In this document: piece by piece, positions 53,801 through 61,300 of the stretch
How the letters are laid out: every line of letters starts with the position of its first letter
How positions within the stretch are numbered: the first letter of the stretch is position 1
Origin: Branchiostoma floridae
Lineage: Eukaryota > Chordata > Leptocardii > Amphioxiformes > Branchiostomatidae
Length of the DNA: 64,000 nucleotides
Direction: 5' to 3'
Assembly: GCF_000003815.2 (NCBI RefSeq)
Contig: NC_049980.1
Span: forward strand, 110,860-174,859
Program-made: the position numbers and the translations under genes
The notes under the pieces: model-generated
What the model was told of the DNA's origin: nothing
What the model saw: only the letters and a program-made list of their open reading frames with translations
Database searches by the model: none

Positions 53801-55870
53801 AGCGTGGCCCTGCCAAGAGTCATCGGCAACCACCGGCAGATAAGCCAAGGGAAACCCACTAAAGCCTGTCGTTACTGCGCAAAAGCTGGCCGTCATATGC
53901 CACGAGCGAAACGGTGCAGACCGTTCGAGACTGTCTACAAATGCGAGATGTGCAACGTGTCCGTATGCTACGTCAGTTTGCGCCCCGAGTGTTGGCGTGA
54001 GCACTTGCAGGACATGCAGGGCGATGCATAGATGGTTTAGGACCGAGGAAAGTGTGTTGCAAGACCGGCCAAATGTTGTAAAGTTACTGGGAGAAGATGC
54101 GATTCTGTCCGGTGGCAACTTTGTGTCTAACCGGCAACTACCGATAATCCGACTTGTAAAGTTTTAGGACTAAGGAAAATGTGTTGCAAGACCGGCCAAA
54201 GGTTGTAAAGTTACTGGGAGAAGATGCGATTCTGTCCGGTGGAAACTTTGTGTCTAACCGGCAACTACCGATAATCCGACTTGTAAAGTTATAGGACTAA
54301 AGAAAATGTGTTGCAAGACCGGCCAAAGGTTGTAAAGTTACTGGGAGAAGATGCGATTATGTCCGGTGGAAACTTTGTGTCTAACCGGCAACTACCGATA
54401 ATCCGACTTGTAAATTTATAGGACTAAAGAAAATGTGTTGCAAGACCGGCCAACGGTTGTAAAGTTACTGGGAGAAGATGCGATTCTGTCCGATGGCAAC
54501 TTTGTGTCTAACCGACAAATACCGATACTCTGCGTAATAAAGTGTTAATTCATTCAGTCATCCATCCATCCATCAATCCACCCATTCATCCATTCATTCA
54601 TCCATCCATCCATCTATCCGTCCATTCATTCATTCATCTATTCATTCATTCATTTATTCCTTGAATGGGTTCTAGCTGTATGTAGGGTGTTGAGATATGA
54701 TATTCCGATATCTGTAAAGCTTGTGCGAAAAGTCTCTTTTTATAAAGAATCTGAAGCGAACTTAAGGTAACATTCCATCGTTTCTGTGTTGCAGACTACG
54801 AAGCCATAGATGATGATGATTGGTGCATGCGAGCACGTGACTTTCTGACCTGCTCTCGACTGTTCAGCGGTGTCAAGGCAATTGTCGTCATGGCAACGCT
54901 GACGATATCCCTGATACTCATCGTGATGCCGTTTACCACTCCACGTCCGGATTTTGATATGGTGAGTATTCATCATATCGTTTTTATATTGTAAAATTTA
55001 CAAAACATGATAACGTCACAATCGATCACGTGGTTGATGTTAATGTTGCAATCAAAACAAATGCTTTACAAAAGCACATCGAAAATTTATATGCAGACAA
55101 ACAAAGCAAAAGACAAAAAACAAAGTAAGGTACTACACACTAACAGACATGATACGAAATATAACCAAAAAAATATGTATATATACTGGTAGATTGTGAG
55201 CAGTTTCTCCGTGTCAAACTGGTTTCCTGGAAGATTGGTTACTTTGAATCTCTTGGTTTAATGAGTAATTGAACATGCTGTTTAAGTTTGGCGTTGTATG
55301 GATCTGATAGTAATGAGAAAACTGTACCTTCATGATAAATGAACATTAGCATGAAGATCATTAAGGTCTGTGACAAATCTGTATATTGTTACATATTACA
55401 ACGTTATGTTGTGTTCTGTAGATTATGTCTACTAGCTTTAGTGATATTTTGTGCGACGGTAAAACCAATAAACCAAATGTTTCTCTTTTTTTTTTTGACA
55501 ACAGCTGGAGAAGCAATCGGCCTTGACCAGTCGTCTGCAGGGTCAACTGTCGATTCTTGAGCAACGTCTCGAGAACCGAACAGCGCTCCTGAAGGATCTG
55601 AAGTCAAGCCACGCCCAGCAATCATCGATGTTCAGCCGCTTGGAGGACCAAGTATCGTCCCTTGGAGAACATCTCGACAACCGCACTGCACTGACCAAAC
55701 GCCTGGGGGACCAAGTATCAACCCTTGAAGAACGCCTCGTTAACCGCACTGCACTGATCAGCCGCCTGGAGGACCGAATGTCGCTCCTTGAGAAAGATAG
55801 TCCTGTCGTGGTCGAGCGAAACCACGAAAATAAGAAGACCTTTGTCATTGACTTGTCAAAATTTGGGTGA
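41881..55870 (+). CDS. Locus 4: headless type II membrane protein (NPTY tail + helix + coiled coil)
   Basis: Three exons join in phase: 41881-42142, 54795-54961, 55505-55870 (795 nt, 264 aa). The tail ends with NPTY at residues 78-81; [13 protein letters not shown] precedes a helix at about 114-133; residues 144-250 are heptad repeats such as [19 protein letters not shown]; the C-terminus is [12 protein letters not shown]. The ATG at 41881 is chosen because the codon equivalent to the locus 3 start is GTG here; an in-frame ATG at 41782 is also possible. No lectin or Link exon was seen before locus 5; an AATAAA lies near 56513. The first intron holds the rDNA/piggyBac insert. It could be a stalk-only partner of locus 5, or a locus that lost its head. 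Confidence 0.6.
42845..43290 (-). mobile_element. 5'-truncated LINE, ORF2 C-terminus
   Basis: On the minus strand 43185-43275 reads [20 protein letters not shown] and CPSNAVE; after frame damage it continues [20 protein letters not shown] and [18 protein letters not shown] (about 43015-43145). This resembles the Cys-containing C-terminal tail of LINE reverse transcriptases. Its 5' truncation point is where rDNA spacer begins. Confidence 0.6.
43595..43870 (+). repeat. IGS repeat A array, upstream partial
   Basis: Two to three copies of a roughly 124-bp unit with the landmarks GTAATGCCCGGCAGGCGG, ACTCCTCCAATGTTGGTCGG and GGGGGCAGTGGCCGGCACG. Confidence 0.8.
44057..44211 (+). promoter_or_regulatory. 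Candidate spacer Pol I promoter block, copy 1
   Basis: A 155-bp block ending TTTTTCAAAAAAGTGCTTTA-CAGGGTGTCTGACCATG, then CTTGAGAGAGTGGTCG and TTTTTTGACTAGCTCGG. It recurs upstream of the 18S gene and twice downstream. Position and repetition suggest a promoter; no motif proves it. Confidence 0.35.
44225..45800 (+). repeat. IGS repeat B: 401-bp unit, four copies
   Basis: The landmark CTGACGGGTTTCTGCCGGTG occurs at 44225, 44626, 45027 and 45428, exactly 401 bp apart and over 98% alike by eye. Each unit carries GGCCATGTATTAGCTATGG. This is typical of rDNA intergenic spacer. Confidence 0.9.
45870..46165 (+). repeat. IGS repeat A array, between B repeats and 18S
   Basis: Two to three copies of the same roughly 124-bp unit, directly before the candidate promoter block at 46172. 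Confidence 0.8.
46172..46327 (+). promoter_or_regulatory. Candidate 18S gene Pol I promoter block, copy 2
   Basis: Same block as 44057-44211, placed after an A-repeat array and about 1 kb before the 18S start, where an rRNA gene promoter would be expected. Confidence 0.4.
46328..47306 (+). other. 5' external transcribed spacer-like leader of the 18S gene
   Basis: GC-rich sequence between the last candidate promoter block and the 18S start. It contains an internal duplication of CAGTCGTTTTGCTACCCCGC type (46367 and 46768). No protein gene is supported; long open frames here follow from base composition. Confidence 0.5.
47307..49064 (+). rRNA. Divergent 18S rRNA-like gene (orphan copy)
   Basis: Starts TACCTGGTTGATCCTGCCAG and ends TGCGGAAGGTTCATTA; about 1758 nt. 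The 530-loop sequence GTGCCAGCAGCCGCGGTAAT and TTGTACACACCGCCCGTC are intact. Compared with the metazoan consensus recalled from memory it differs at many otherwise near-invariant sites: the region after GTGCATGGCTGTT (about 48602-48665) is replaced and shortened; the decoding-site strand reads AAAACTTGTAACGGTTTCC instead of AAAAGTCGTAACAAGGTTTCC; AGATACC reads AGACACC. Yet several stems keep pairing through paired changes. Either a divergent functional class or a pseudogene that evolved under pairing constraint for part of its history. Confidence 0.85.
49065..50090 (+). other. ITS1-like region without a following 5.8S gene
   Basis: About 1 kb of GC-rich sequence follows the 18S end. No 5.8S (its conserved GATGAAGAACGCAGC motif was looked for) and no 28S core sequence was seen before the next spacer array begins near 50095, so the transcription unit is truncated. 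Confidence 0.5.
50095..51078 (+). repeat. IGS repeat A array downstream of 18S, about eight copies
   Basis: GTAATGCCCGGCAGGCGG-type landmarks recur about every 124 bp (50161, 50284, 50408, 50533, 50657, 50781, 50905, 51029). The spacer on both sides of the single 18S therefore shows remnants of at least two rDNA units. Confidence 0.88.
51080..51230 (+). promoter_or_regulatory. Candidate spacer Pol I promoter block, copy 3
   Basis: Same block after the eight-copy A array, slightly diverged (TGGACGTTTTTTGACCTG). A fourth, truncated copy with the TTTTTCAAAAAAGTGCTCTA core lies at 51779-51833. Confidence 0.35.
51231..51847 (+). other. Diverged IGS segment
   Basis: Similar in order to the start of the B repeat (CTGACGGGTTTCTGCCG at 51256) but with many differences, then unique GC-rich sequence and the truncated promoter-like block. 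No gene seen. Confidence 0.5.
51848..52000 (+). mobile_element. tRNA-derived SINE-like sequence
   Basis: Box A TAGTCCAGTGG and box B GGTTCGATCCC are correctly spaced, followed by GGACAGGACGTTAAGCCGTGG, which resembles the body of the SINE at 9.7 kb. It sits in the short leader of the piggyBac gene. Confidence 0.6.
52085..54031 (+). CDS. piggyBac-type transposase, uninterrupted
   Basis: 648 codons without a stop, GC-rich and intronless. Acidic N-terminus (about 1-75), then the DDE_Tnp_1_7 fold typical of piggyBac/PGBD transposases. Likely catalytic aspartates are D265 in [13 protein letters not shown]360 in VYCDSYYTG and D493 in [11 protein letters not shown]; spacing and contexts resemble the three catalytic Asp of the moth enzyme. 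Residues from about 595 form a Cys-rich domain (CRYC, CEMC, further Cys/His), as in family members that bind the element ends. It cuts at TTAA in characterised members. It lies between rDNA spacer sequence and the 127-bp satellite; terminal inverted repeats were not identified. It could be active, or host-co-opted. Confidence 0.92.
   Translation: MASGDDEEIEEDIEMYLREAAVAERAEAAGANGTVGQNIAGEVDSDDSDDFDLYSVTKQVRGARVGEFSRRNKARGRAERPWASVSAGEVHPYKPQKFRAPGPVGPRRAEDNRNELSFFLEVLNQYLIRYIVRCTNRYARQRRRVFRKERRSRWSPTSTTELKAFLGCMICAGYTYQPRLDLYWSDDDDVGCTLMKRTFPSHRFRQILRYLHYSPEGFYPPGSERLKSFKAREKLGRVMKVRKVMERVSRNSSRARHVGEHLVVDEATVAFRGRHSLRRYNPSKPTKYGYCLRALAETDGYILSDEVCGGRVDPEDMSPDERCMHGIGDEYVSPLDLKPARVVNRLTMPFQGCYRTVYCDSYYTGVQLADYLFTKDTYIVGTVRRNASGLPTEGHPVPRKPRPGPGRPPLLKFPDPYPKSVPRGTSVRYHDGPVTVVKWQDTKSLILLSTGTSVCAPDELTTRRCKGPSGATRLEVTCPAAMNMYNLHYKAVDTADQLRAGYEFGRPSKKWHRQIFWYAMNKAVVNAFLNWKIYTAGRQDLPAHRVAQLSFRRALVRQLIGNFSARHRTPTASVALPRVIGNHRQISQGKPTKACRYCAKAGRHMPRAKRCRPFETVYKCEMCNVSVCYVSLRPECWREHLQDMQGDA
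54037..54540 (+). repeat. Four-copy 127-bp satellite after the transposase
   Basis: The landmark GTGTTGCAAGACCGGCC recurs at about 54054, 54181, 54308 and 54435, a constant 127-bp period with few differences. The array starts six bases after the transposase stop codon and ends at a TTAA (54545-54548). It is probably the element's 3' untranslated or subterminal region. Confidence 0.85.
54549..54662. repeat. Compound tetranucleotide microsatellite before the locus 4 membrane exon
   Basis: CCAT/ATTC units continuing into sequence nearly identical to that after 28530; marks where the paralogous intron resumes. Confidence 0.9.
54795..54961 (+). CDS. Locus 4 exon 2: transmembrane exon
   Basis: 167 nt, phase 1 to 0, encoding [20 protein letters not shown] and the helix [18 protein letters not shown]. 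It is almost identical to 28662-28828 of locus 3, and the C-x-R-A-R-D-F-L juxtamembrane motif is shared with locus 5. Confidence 0.8.
55505..55870 (+). CDS. Locus 4 exon 3: coiled-coil stalk with stop
   Basis: The acceptor GACAACAG is followed in phase 0 by [20 protein letters not shown] and repeats of [19 protein letters not shown] type; the frame then leaves the repeat and stops at 55868-55870. Up to that point it aligns with the stalk exon of locus 5. Confidence 0.8.
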   Translation: MEKQSALTSRLQGQLSILEQRLENRTALLKDLKSSHAQQSSMFSRLEDQVSSLGEHLDNRTALTKRLGDQVSTLEERLVNRTALISRLEDRMSLLEKDSPVVVERNHENKKTFVIDLSKFG

Positions 55871-57210
55871 TGTTTCTTGTCGGTGCCGTTTTTGGATTTG
55901 TCAGTTTGTGAATAACTGAACTTTTAATAGAATAATGTAGATTTGTGTTTTTTTAACATGGGCAGTTCTTAACCAATGAAGATTCTTTAGTTGTGAACAC
56001 ATTTGCTGCTCACACACACTGATCAAATCTTGATCTCACAGCAGTGTATTTTTTTCTTAACCATTGTCAGATCCTACACAAGAAGCAAGCAAGCAATAGT
56101 AAGCTGTTTGTAATACGACTGGAACTGCACAAGCTGAAGCTAAGTGCAGGTCAATGTAAATAGAATACAGTTCCTAGTGATTCCAAGTACAACTTTTGTC
56201 ATAAGAATGTGATATATAACTACAAAGTGTAAAGTATACTTTGTATACACAGGTTCAATATCTTCTCGCTTATCAAGACAGTTGTAAATGTAAAGGCAGA
56301 TGGAGTTAAAAATACATGGTTTGTCTAATTGCATGAGGATTGTAAATGTTGTGCTATTTAAATATTGAACCTTGAATGACAGCATATAGTAAGAGCACCA
56401 CGCAGTCTTCACACTTTAGGTGCAATGTTGGACCAAACATGTATATTTTTGCCACACGCCAATGTAATGTGGAACTAGAGGATAGAATGTATAGTCAGAA
56501 GTGGAAACTGCAATAAACCGCACTCAAGGCGTTGCATCAACTACATTGTCCTTTGTGACTCTTTCCACTGCCTTATAAATCAGACTTGTGAACAGTGACA
56601 GTGTTGTTGCATCCCAAACAGGTCCTCATCCCTAATTATGATAATAACGAGCCTCGAATATTCGACGTGTATCCCAAATCGGTCTTCAGTTTCGTTTAGT
56701 TTAAAGTTTAACAAGTGTTTCAGCAAAAATTGTACAAATTTCATGGATATGCCCAAAGACTGTCCTAGAGTGGCCTCCTAAGGCACCGATCTTTGACCTA
56801 TATATTTTATCTGGTAGGTCAGGGTCAGATTACTTAAATCTAAATCCTATACCTGCTGATTTGACTCGGTACCTCGTTGGGGATAAAAATATAGCCCGTC
56901 GAGAGCTTCCCGGAAATTTCACGGTGCTGGGAGTCTTGCCACCCGCCCAGATCAAGTAGTCGACATCGGGGATTTTTGTACGGGGTGGAAATGAGTTTCT
57001 CAGCTTGGGCATGGCTACAGTTAGAAAAAAAAAACTTCTGACAGAATAAAACCAAATAATTCATGACTTGATTCAGTATAAAGCTTCTATTACAAGCCCA
57101 TTAGCTAGTTACAAGCTTCGGTTATGCTTATTTTGAAAGCTGCATCGGGTGCAACTCTTGTTACCAGCATTGTGCCGAGCCATCAGCGTTCATCGGCGGC
57201 TCAATGAAGT

Positions 57211-57352
57211 ATATACGCCCGCCGATTTAATCTAGCGATCCGGTGAGTTTAGTCCGAGAGAGTTTGGCCATCCATGGTACGGTAGGGCCAGCTAAAAATC
57301 CATCGATCGGGTTAAACCTTCCCGGAGCGCTAATTTAGATCGGCGGGCATAC
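57211..57352. mobile_element. Small inverted-repeat element
   Basis: TACGCCCGCCGAT...CTAGCG at the left matches CGCTAA-TTTAGATCGGCGGGC at the right in inverted orientation; about 142 bp, non-coding. Confidence 0.55.
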
Positions 57353-57436
57353 TGCATTCGGTCACCGAAGAGACCGGTTGGTAGTACGCGTCGTTGGTCT
57401 GTAATCGTGTAAGCAAAGACGGCCTTTCTAAGACAA

Positions 57437-57576
57437 AACAAACGTCTTGCTTTAAACTTTCCATCCAGCGCTTGAATCCACCTGTTTTAGTTCAAGACAT
57501 CAAAACAGATTATGGAGGGTAAGCCCAACAGGTGGATTCAAGCGCTGGATGAAAAGTTTGAAGCAAAACGTTTGTT
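57437..57576. repeat. Long hairpin, 50-bp arms
   Basis: Arms 57437-57486 and 57527-57576 (AACAGGTGGATTCAAGCGCT) pair except for four transitions; 40-nt loop. Intergenic between loci 4 and 5. Confidence 0.8.
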
Positions 57577-58346
57577 GTATTTGAAAGTCTTCGGTTTGAA
57601 TCTGCGTTTGAGAGGTCGATAAAGGCCAGCTTCTGTCTAACTTCGAAGTAGATTGGTCTGCTCTGGTCGTGGGTGTGCCCCACGTAGACTTTACTCTTCG
57701 AGAAAAGATAACAGAGGGTCTGTGTGCTATTTTCCGTAAGGCGTAAGCAGCCATTTTAATTTGGTCTTCCATGGACTTGCTTCCCAATAGGGTACAACAG
57801 TTTAAGTCAAAATTTAACAGACATCTTTCTTCACAATACAGTATTGTAACCGAAAACGCTTGAGTGGCTCAATGAACCTTGTTTTGCGGCGAATCCTAAG
57901 TAAATAAAGAATAAGTAGCGAATCATTGGAGTATTCCTTCGGATTCAGCGCGTACCTCCCAAGCATAACCTCGATATAAAGAAGGATTTTTAAAAGCTGA
58001 TTGCTGAAATACGTCCGATCGAAGCATAAAGTGTTGGCCTTACAAAAACTTACTGCGATAGTGCCAGACTTGAATACTTACAAAGACCCCCGGTCTACCG
58101 CGTGCTCACGCCTACACATGATGATTAATACTCCCTTTAAATACATTCATGCTATTTTCTAACAGTTGCAACAGACAATCACTGCCGTTCAAAGGGTGTG
58201 TTTTTCTGCGTGCAAAATCCTCTTCGTCATTCGATACGTCTTGCTGCCATTGCGCGGCGGCTCAGTACACTGCCGGCAGGACTCGCCAAGCTGACTATCA
58301 GCGGACGAAAAGGACGGCAAAACAGAACAAAAACAAAACAAAAAAC

Positions 58347-61300
58347 ATGGCGCCCAGGGGAGGAGGACAAGAATCCCAAGGTCAGTACAAACACAAAATA
58401 TCAAAAGGAATTTGAATGTGTCGAGAAATATCATCCATCATTTGCACATAAGACGTGATGGTACAAAACTGCAAGAAATTTCAGGAAAATGTTCCAAAGA
58501 TATCATTATATTAACTACGACACAGTTTTAGAAATCATTTTATCACAAAACATCACACTCAGGTAAACTATTTTCAGAGCCTTCGTGTCACGTGACCTCT
58601 GATTTCTGGGCCACGAAACTACCTTTTCTAAGCTGATGAAAAATGGCGGATTTGAAAGTCTTAACGCCAGGAAATGATATTTAATTTATTGTTTTTGTAA
58701 TAATTGTTGATAAATATGATTTTCTGTACTTTTTCCATTGGTATTTTTTGGTGTACTGGGAGTTTCCTGATGCACAAGATATATGATATCATCAATCAAT
58801 AGTGTTTTCAGAAAAACAGTGCAGTTTGATGAAGTTTGTGCACAATTTTTGACAGGAGTATTTCCATCAATGTTTAGCACACAATTTATAAAGTTGTACA
58901 GAAGTTACAAAATTCATGACCACTTGAGTCTATCGACAATACAAGAAAATAAGAAAAATGTACTGAAAATATTGTACTAGTTGCTGTATTTTCAAAGGTA
59001 ACCTAACGAATTCATATGACTGGTCTGACATGTGTATTTTGGGATGTGTATTGAAGAATTATGGGAAGGTAGACTTCCCCCTCCCCCTAATCTTATCTAT
59101 ACAGTCAAACCTGTCTTTAGTGGCCACTCAAGGGACCGGACAAATGTGGCCACTATAGACAGGTGGCCTCTGTATAGAGGTGGCAACTTGTAGATAAAAT
59201 ACCCAAGGGACCGACAAAAAGTGGCCACTATGGACAGGTGGCCTCTCTGTAGAGGTGGCCCCTAATGCAGGTTTGACTGTATCTGTAAATTGCAGGCATG
59301 TTCATGTTTCTATTGACACAAAAAAGGGAATATTTTGGAGCTCAAACATTCGTTCAAAAAAAACAACCCACAAATGTTATCCTACTTTGCAGACTACTCA
59401 GTGAACAAAGATGGCTTCTGTAGCCGTGCACGTGATTTTCTGTCGAACCCTTACATGGTTGCCATGACGACCGTCGTTGTGGCAATCTTGATGACGTCTG
59501 CAACACTCATCCTGGTTCTCATCACCATTCCACAAATGGTTAGTTTCTTTTTCATCTGGCATTTTCTGTCTCATTGACGAAAAACACATGCATGAATCAG
59601 TCATTTACATTATTACTAGTATGTACATGTGTAACGTGATGCATGTAGTTTTAAGATGTACCATGTACCATATACATATATACATTTTCTGTATACTAGT
59701 CACTAAGGCTGGGTATCGGTACAGCGTACCGGTACAAAACCGGCTTTTCTTATTGGACCGGTCCAGAAAAACCGGATCTGAAAAAGTTAGGTGGTGGACC
59801 GGATGTTGGACCTATTAGAAAATTAACAGATTATTTTATCAGGCATTCACGCGTTTTGGCGCTTGCAGGTACGAGGTGGAAGAAAATAACAAGAGTGGAG
59901 TAGAGTAGAGTTTATAGTAATTTCTACCAAGTTTTACAGCCAATCGTACAGGTGCAGTTAGCGTTGTAGGATTTTAAAACGCCAGTGTGAGTCTTATACT
60001 CCACCAAACAGATTTCTTTGTAGTGAAATGGACCATTGGTATGAGTCATACTGAATCAGGCCCAGGTTCAGGTCCGGACCTGGACCTGATCCTCTGGACC
60101 TGAACCGGACCTGGACCTGAATTTTCTGTACCGGTACCCACCCCTTCTAGTCACCATGCCGAAAAGACGACAGGAGTTTAGCCGGCAGAGGAGTAAATTG
60201 GCCGTTTATTACTTCTCTGCCGGCTAAACTCCTTCCTCGGCTTATGATACTATCTTATGCTACGCAATATCTGCTTGGAGACTAGAGAAGACTTAAATAC
60301 CACTGGCAGATATGTGTCAAGGAGTATAATTGTTTTGTTCATATCTTGTAACAGGTGCAAATCCTGTCTAGTTTGGCAAACCAGACACCGACACTTCAAG
60401 CTCAAGTCCAAATCCGCTCGGATGTGGTCAGTCGTCTGTGGGACCAACTCTTGACGCTTGAAGAGCACGTCAAGAACCGGTCAGCGCTAGTCGAACGTCT
60501 TGAAGACAACGTGTGGGCCTTTCCGGAACAGCTCAAGACCTGCTCCTTACTGGTCAGCCGTCTGGAGGGCCAAGTATCTACCCTTGAGGAACATCTCAAC
60601 AACCGCTCTGCACTGACCAAACGCCTGGAGGACCAAGTATCGACCCTTGAAGAACGTCTTGTTACCCGCTCTGCACTGATCAGCCGTCTGAAGGGCCAAT
60701 TGTCGACCCTTGAGGAACAGCTGGACCAAAAGACTGCCATGTGCAAAGCAACGCCAAAACAAGGTGTGTCAGTGCAGCTTCACAGTGTAGAAGAATTACT
60801 TGGGAAATGTACACAAATAATTAAAATACCCTTGGGTAGTCAGGCTCATCATTGATTTACAAGTAACGCTATGTTCCTATATCAGTAATAGGTATTGTTT
60901 AATTTTCTCAGGAAATATTTTCCACCTGAGGTCACCGAAGGGCAAGTACATGTACGACTTGGATGAAGCTCGGCAGGCATGCGCAGAGACGGGAGCCGTC
61001 CTCGCGTCCTCTGCCCAGCTACACCGGGCCTGGCAGGACGGGTATGAACGTTGTGAGTGCGGATGGCTGTCGGACGGGACGGCTCGCTATCCCATGCAGG
61101 AGGCCAGGTATTTATAGACCTTTAATACGCGGCGGCCATGACAGATCGAAAACGAGGTAAATGAGGCAAACAGACAAACTTATTTGTAAAATGGGGTAGG
61201 GAATTTCCCGAGCAGCCTCGTAATCCCTGCTTCGCCTATTGAGTCAGTGAAGTCAAGCTTGCCTAAGCTTGATGTTTCTGACTTAGGGAGAAGAAATGCT

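Larger units (their letters stand above)
55871..58346. other. Intergenic stretch between loci 4 and 5
   Basis: Contains the probable 3' end of locus 4 (AATAAA near 56513) and two hairpin elements at 57.2 and 57.4 kb. No Link or lectin exon was found. Confidence 0.55.

Noticed and set aside
51779..54545. Terminal inverted repeats of the piggyBac element
   Set aside because: TTAA occurs at 51972 and 54545, but the sequences inside them do not match in inverted orientation, so no ends are claimed.
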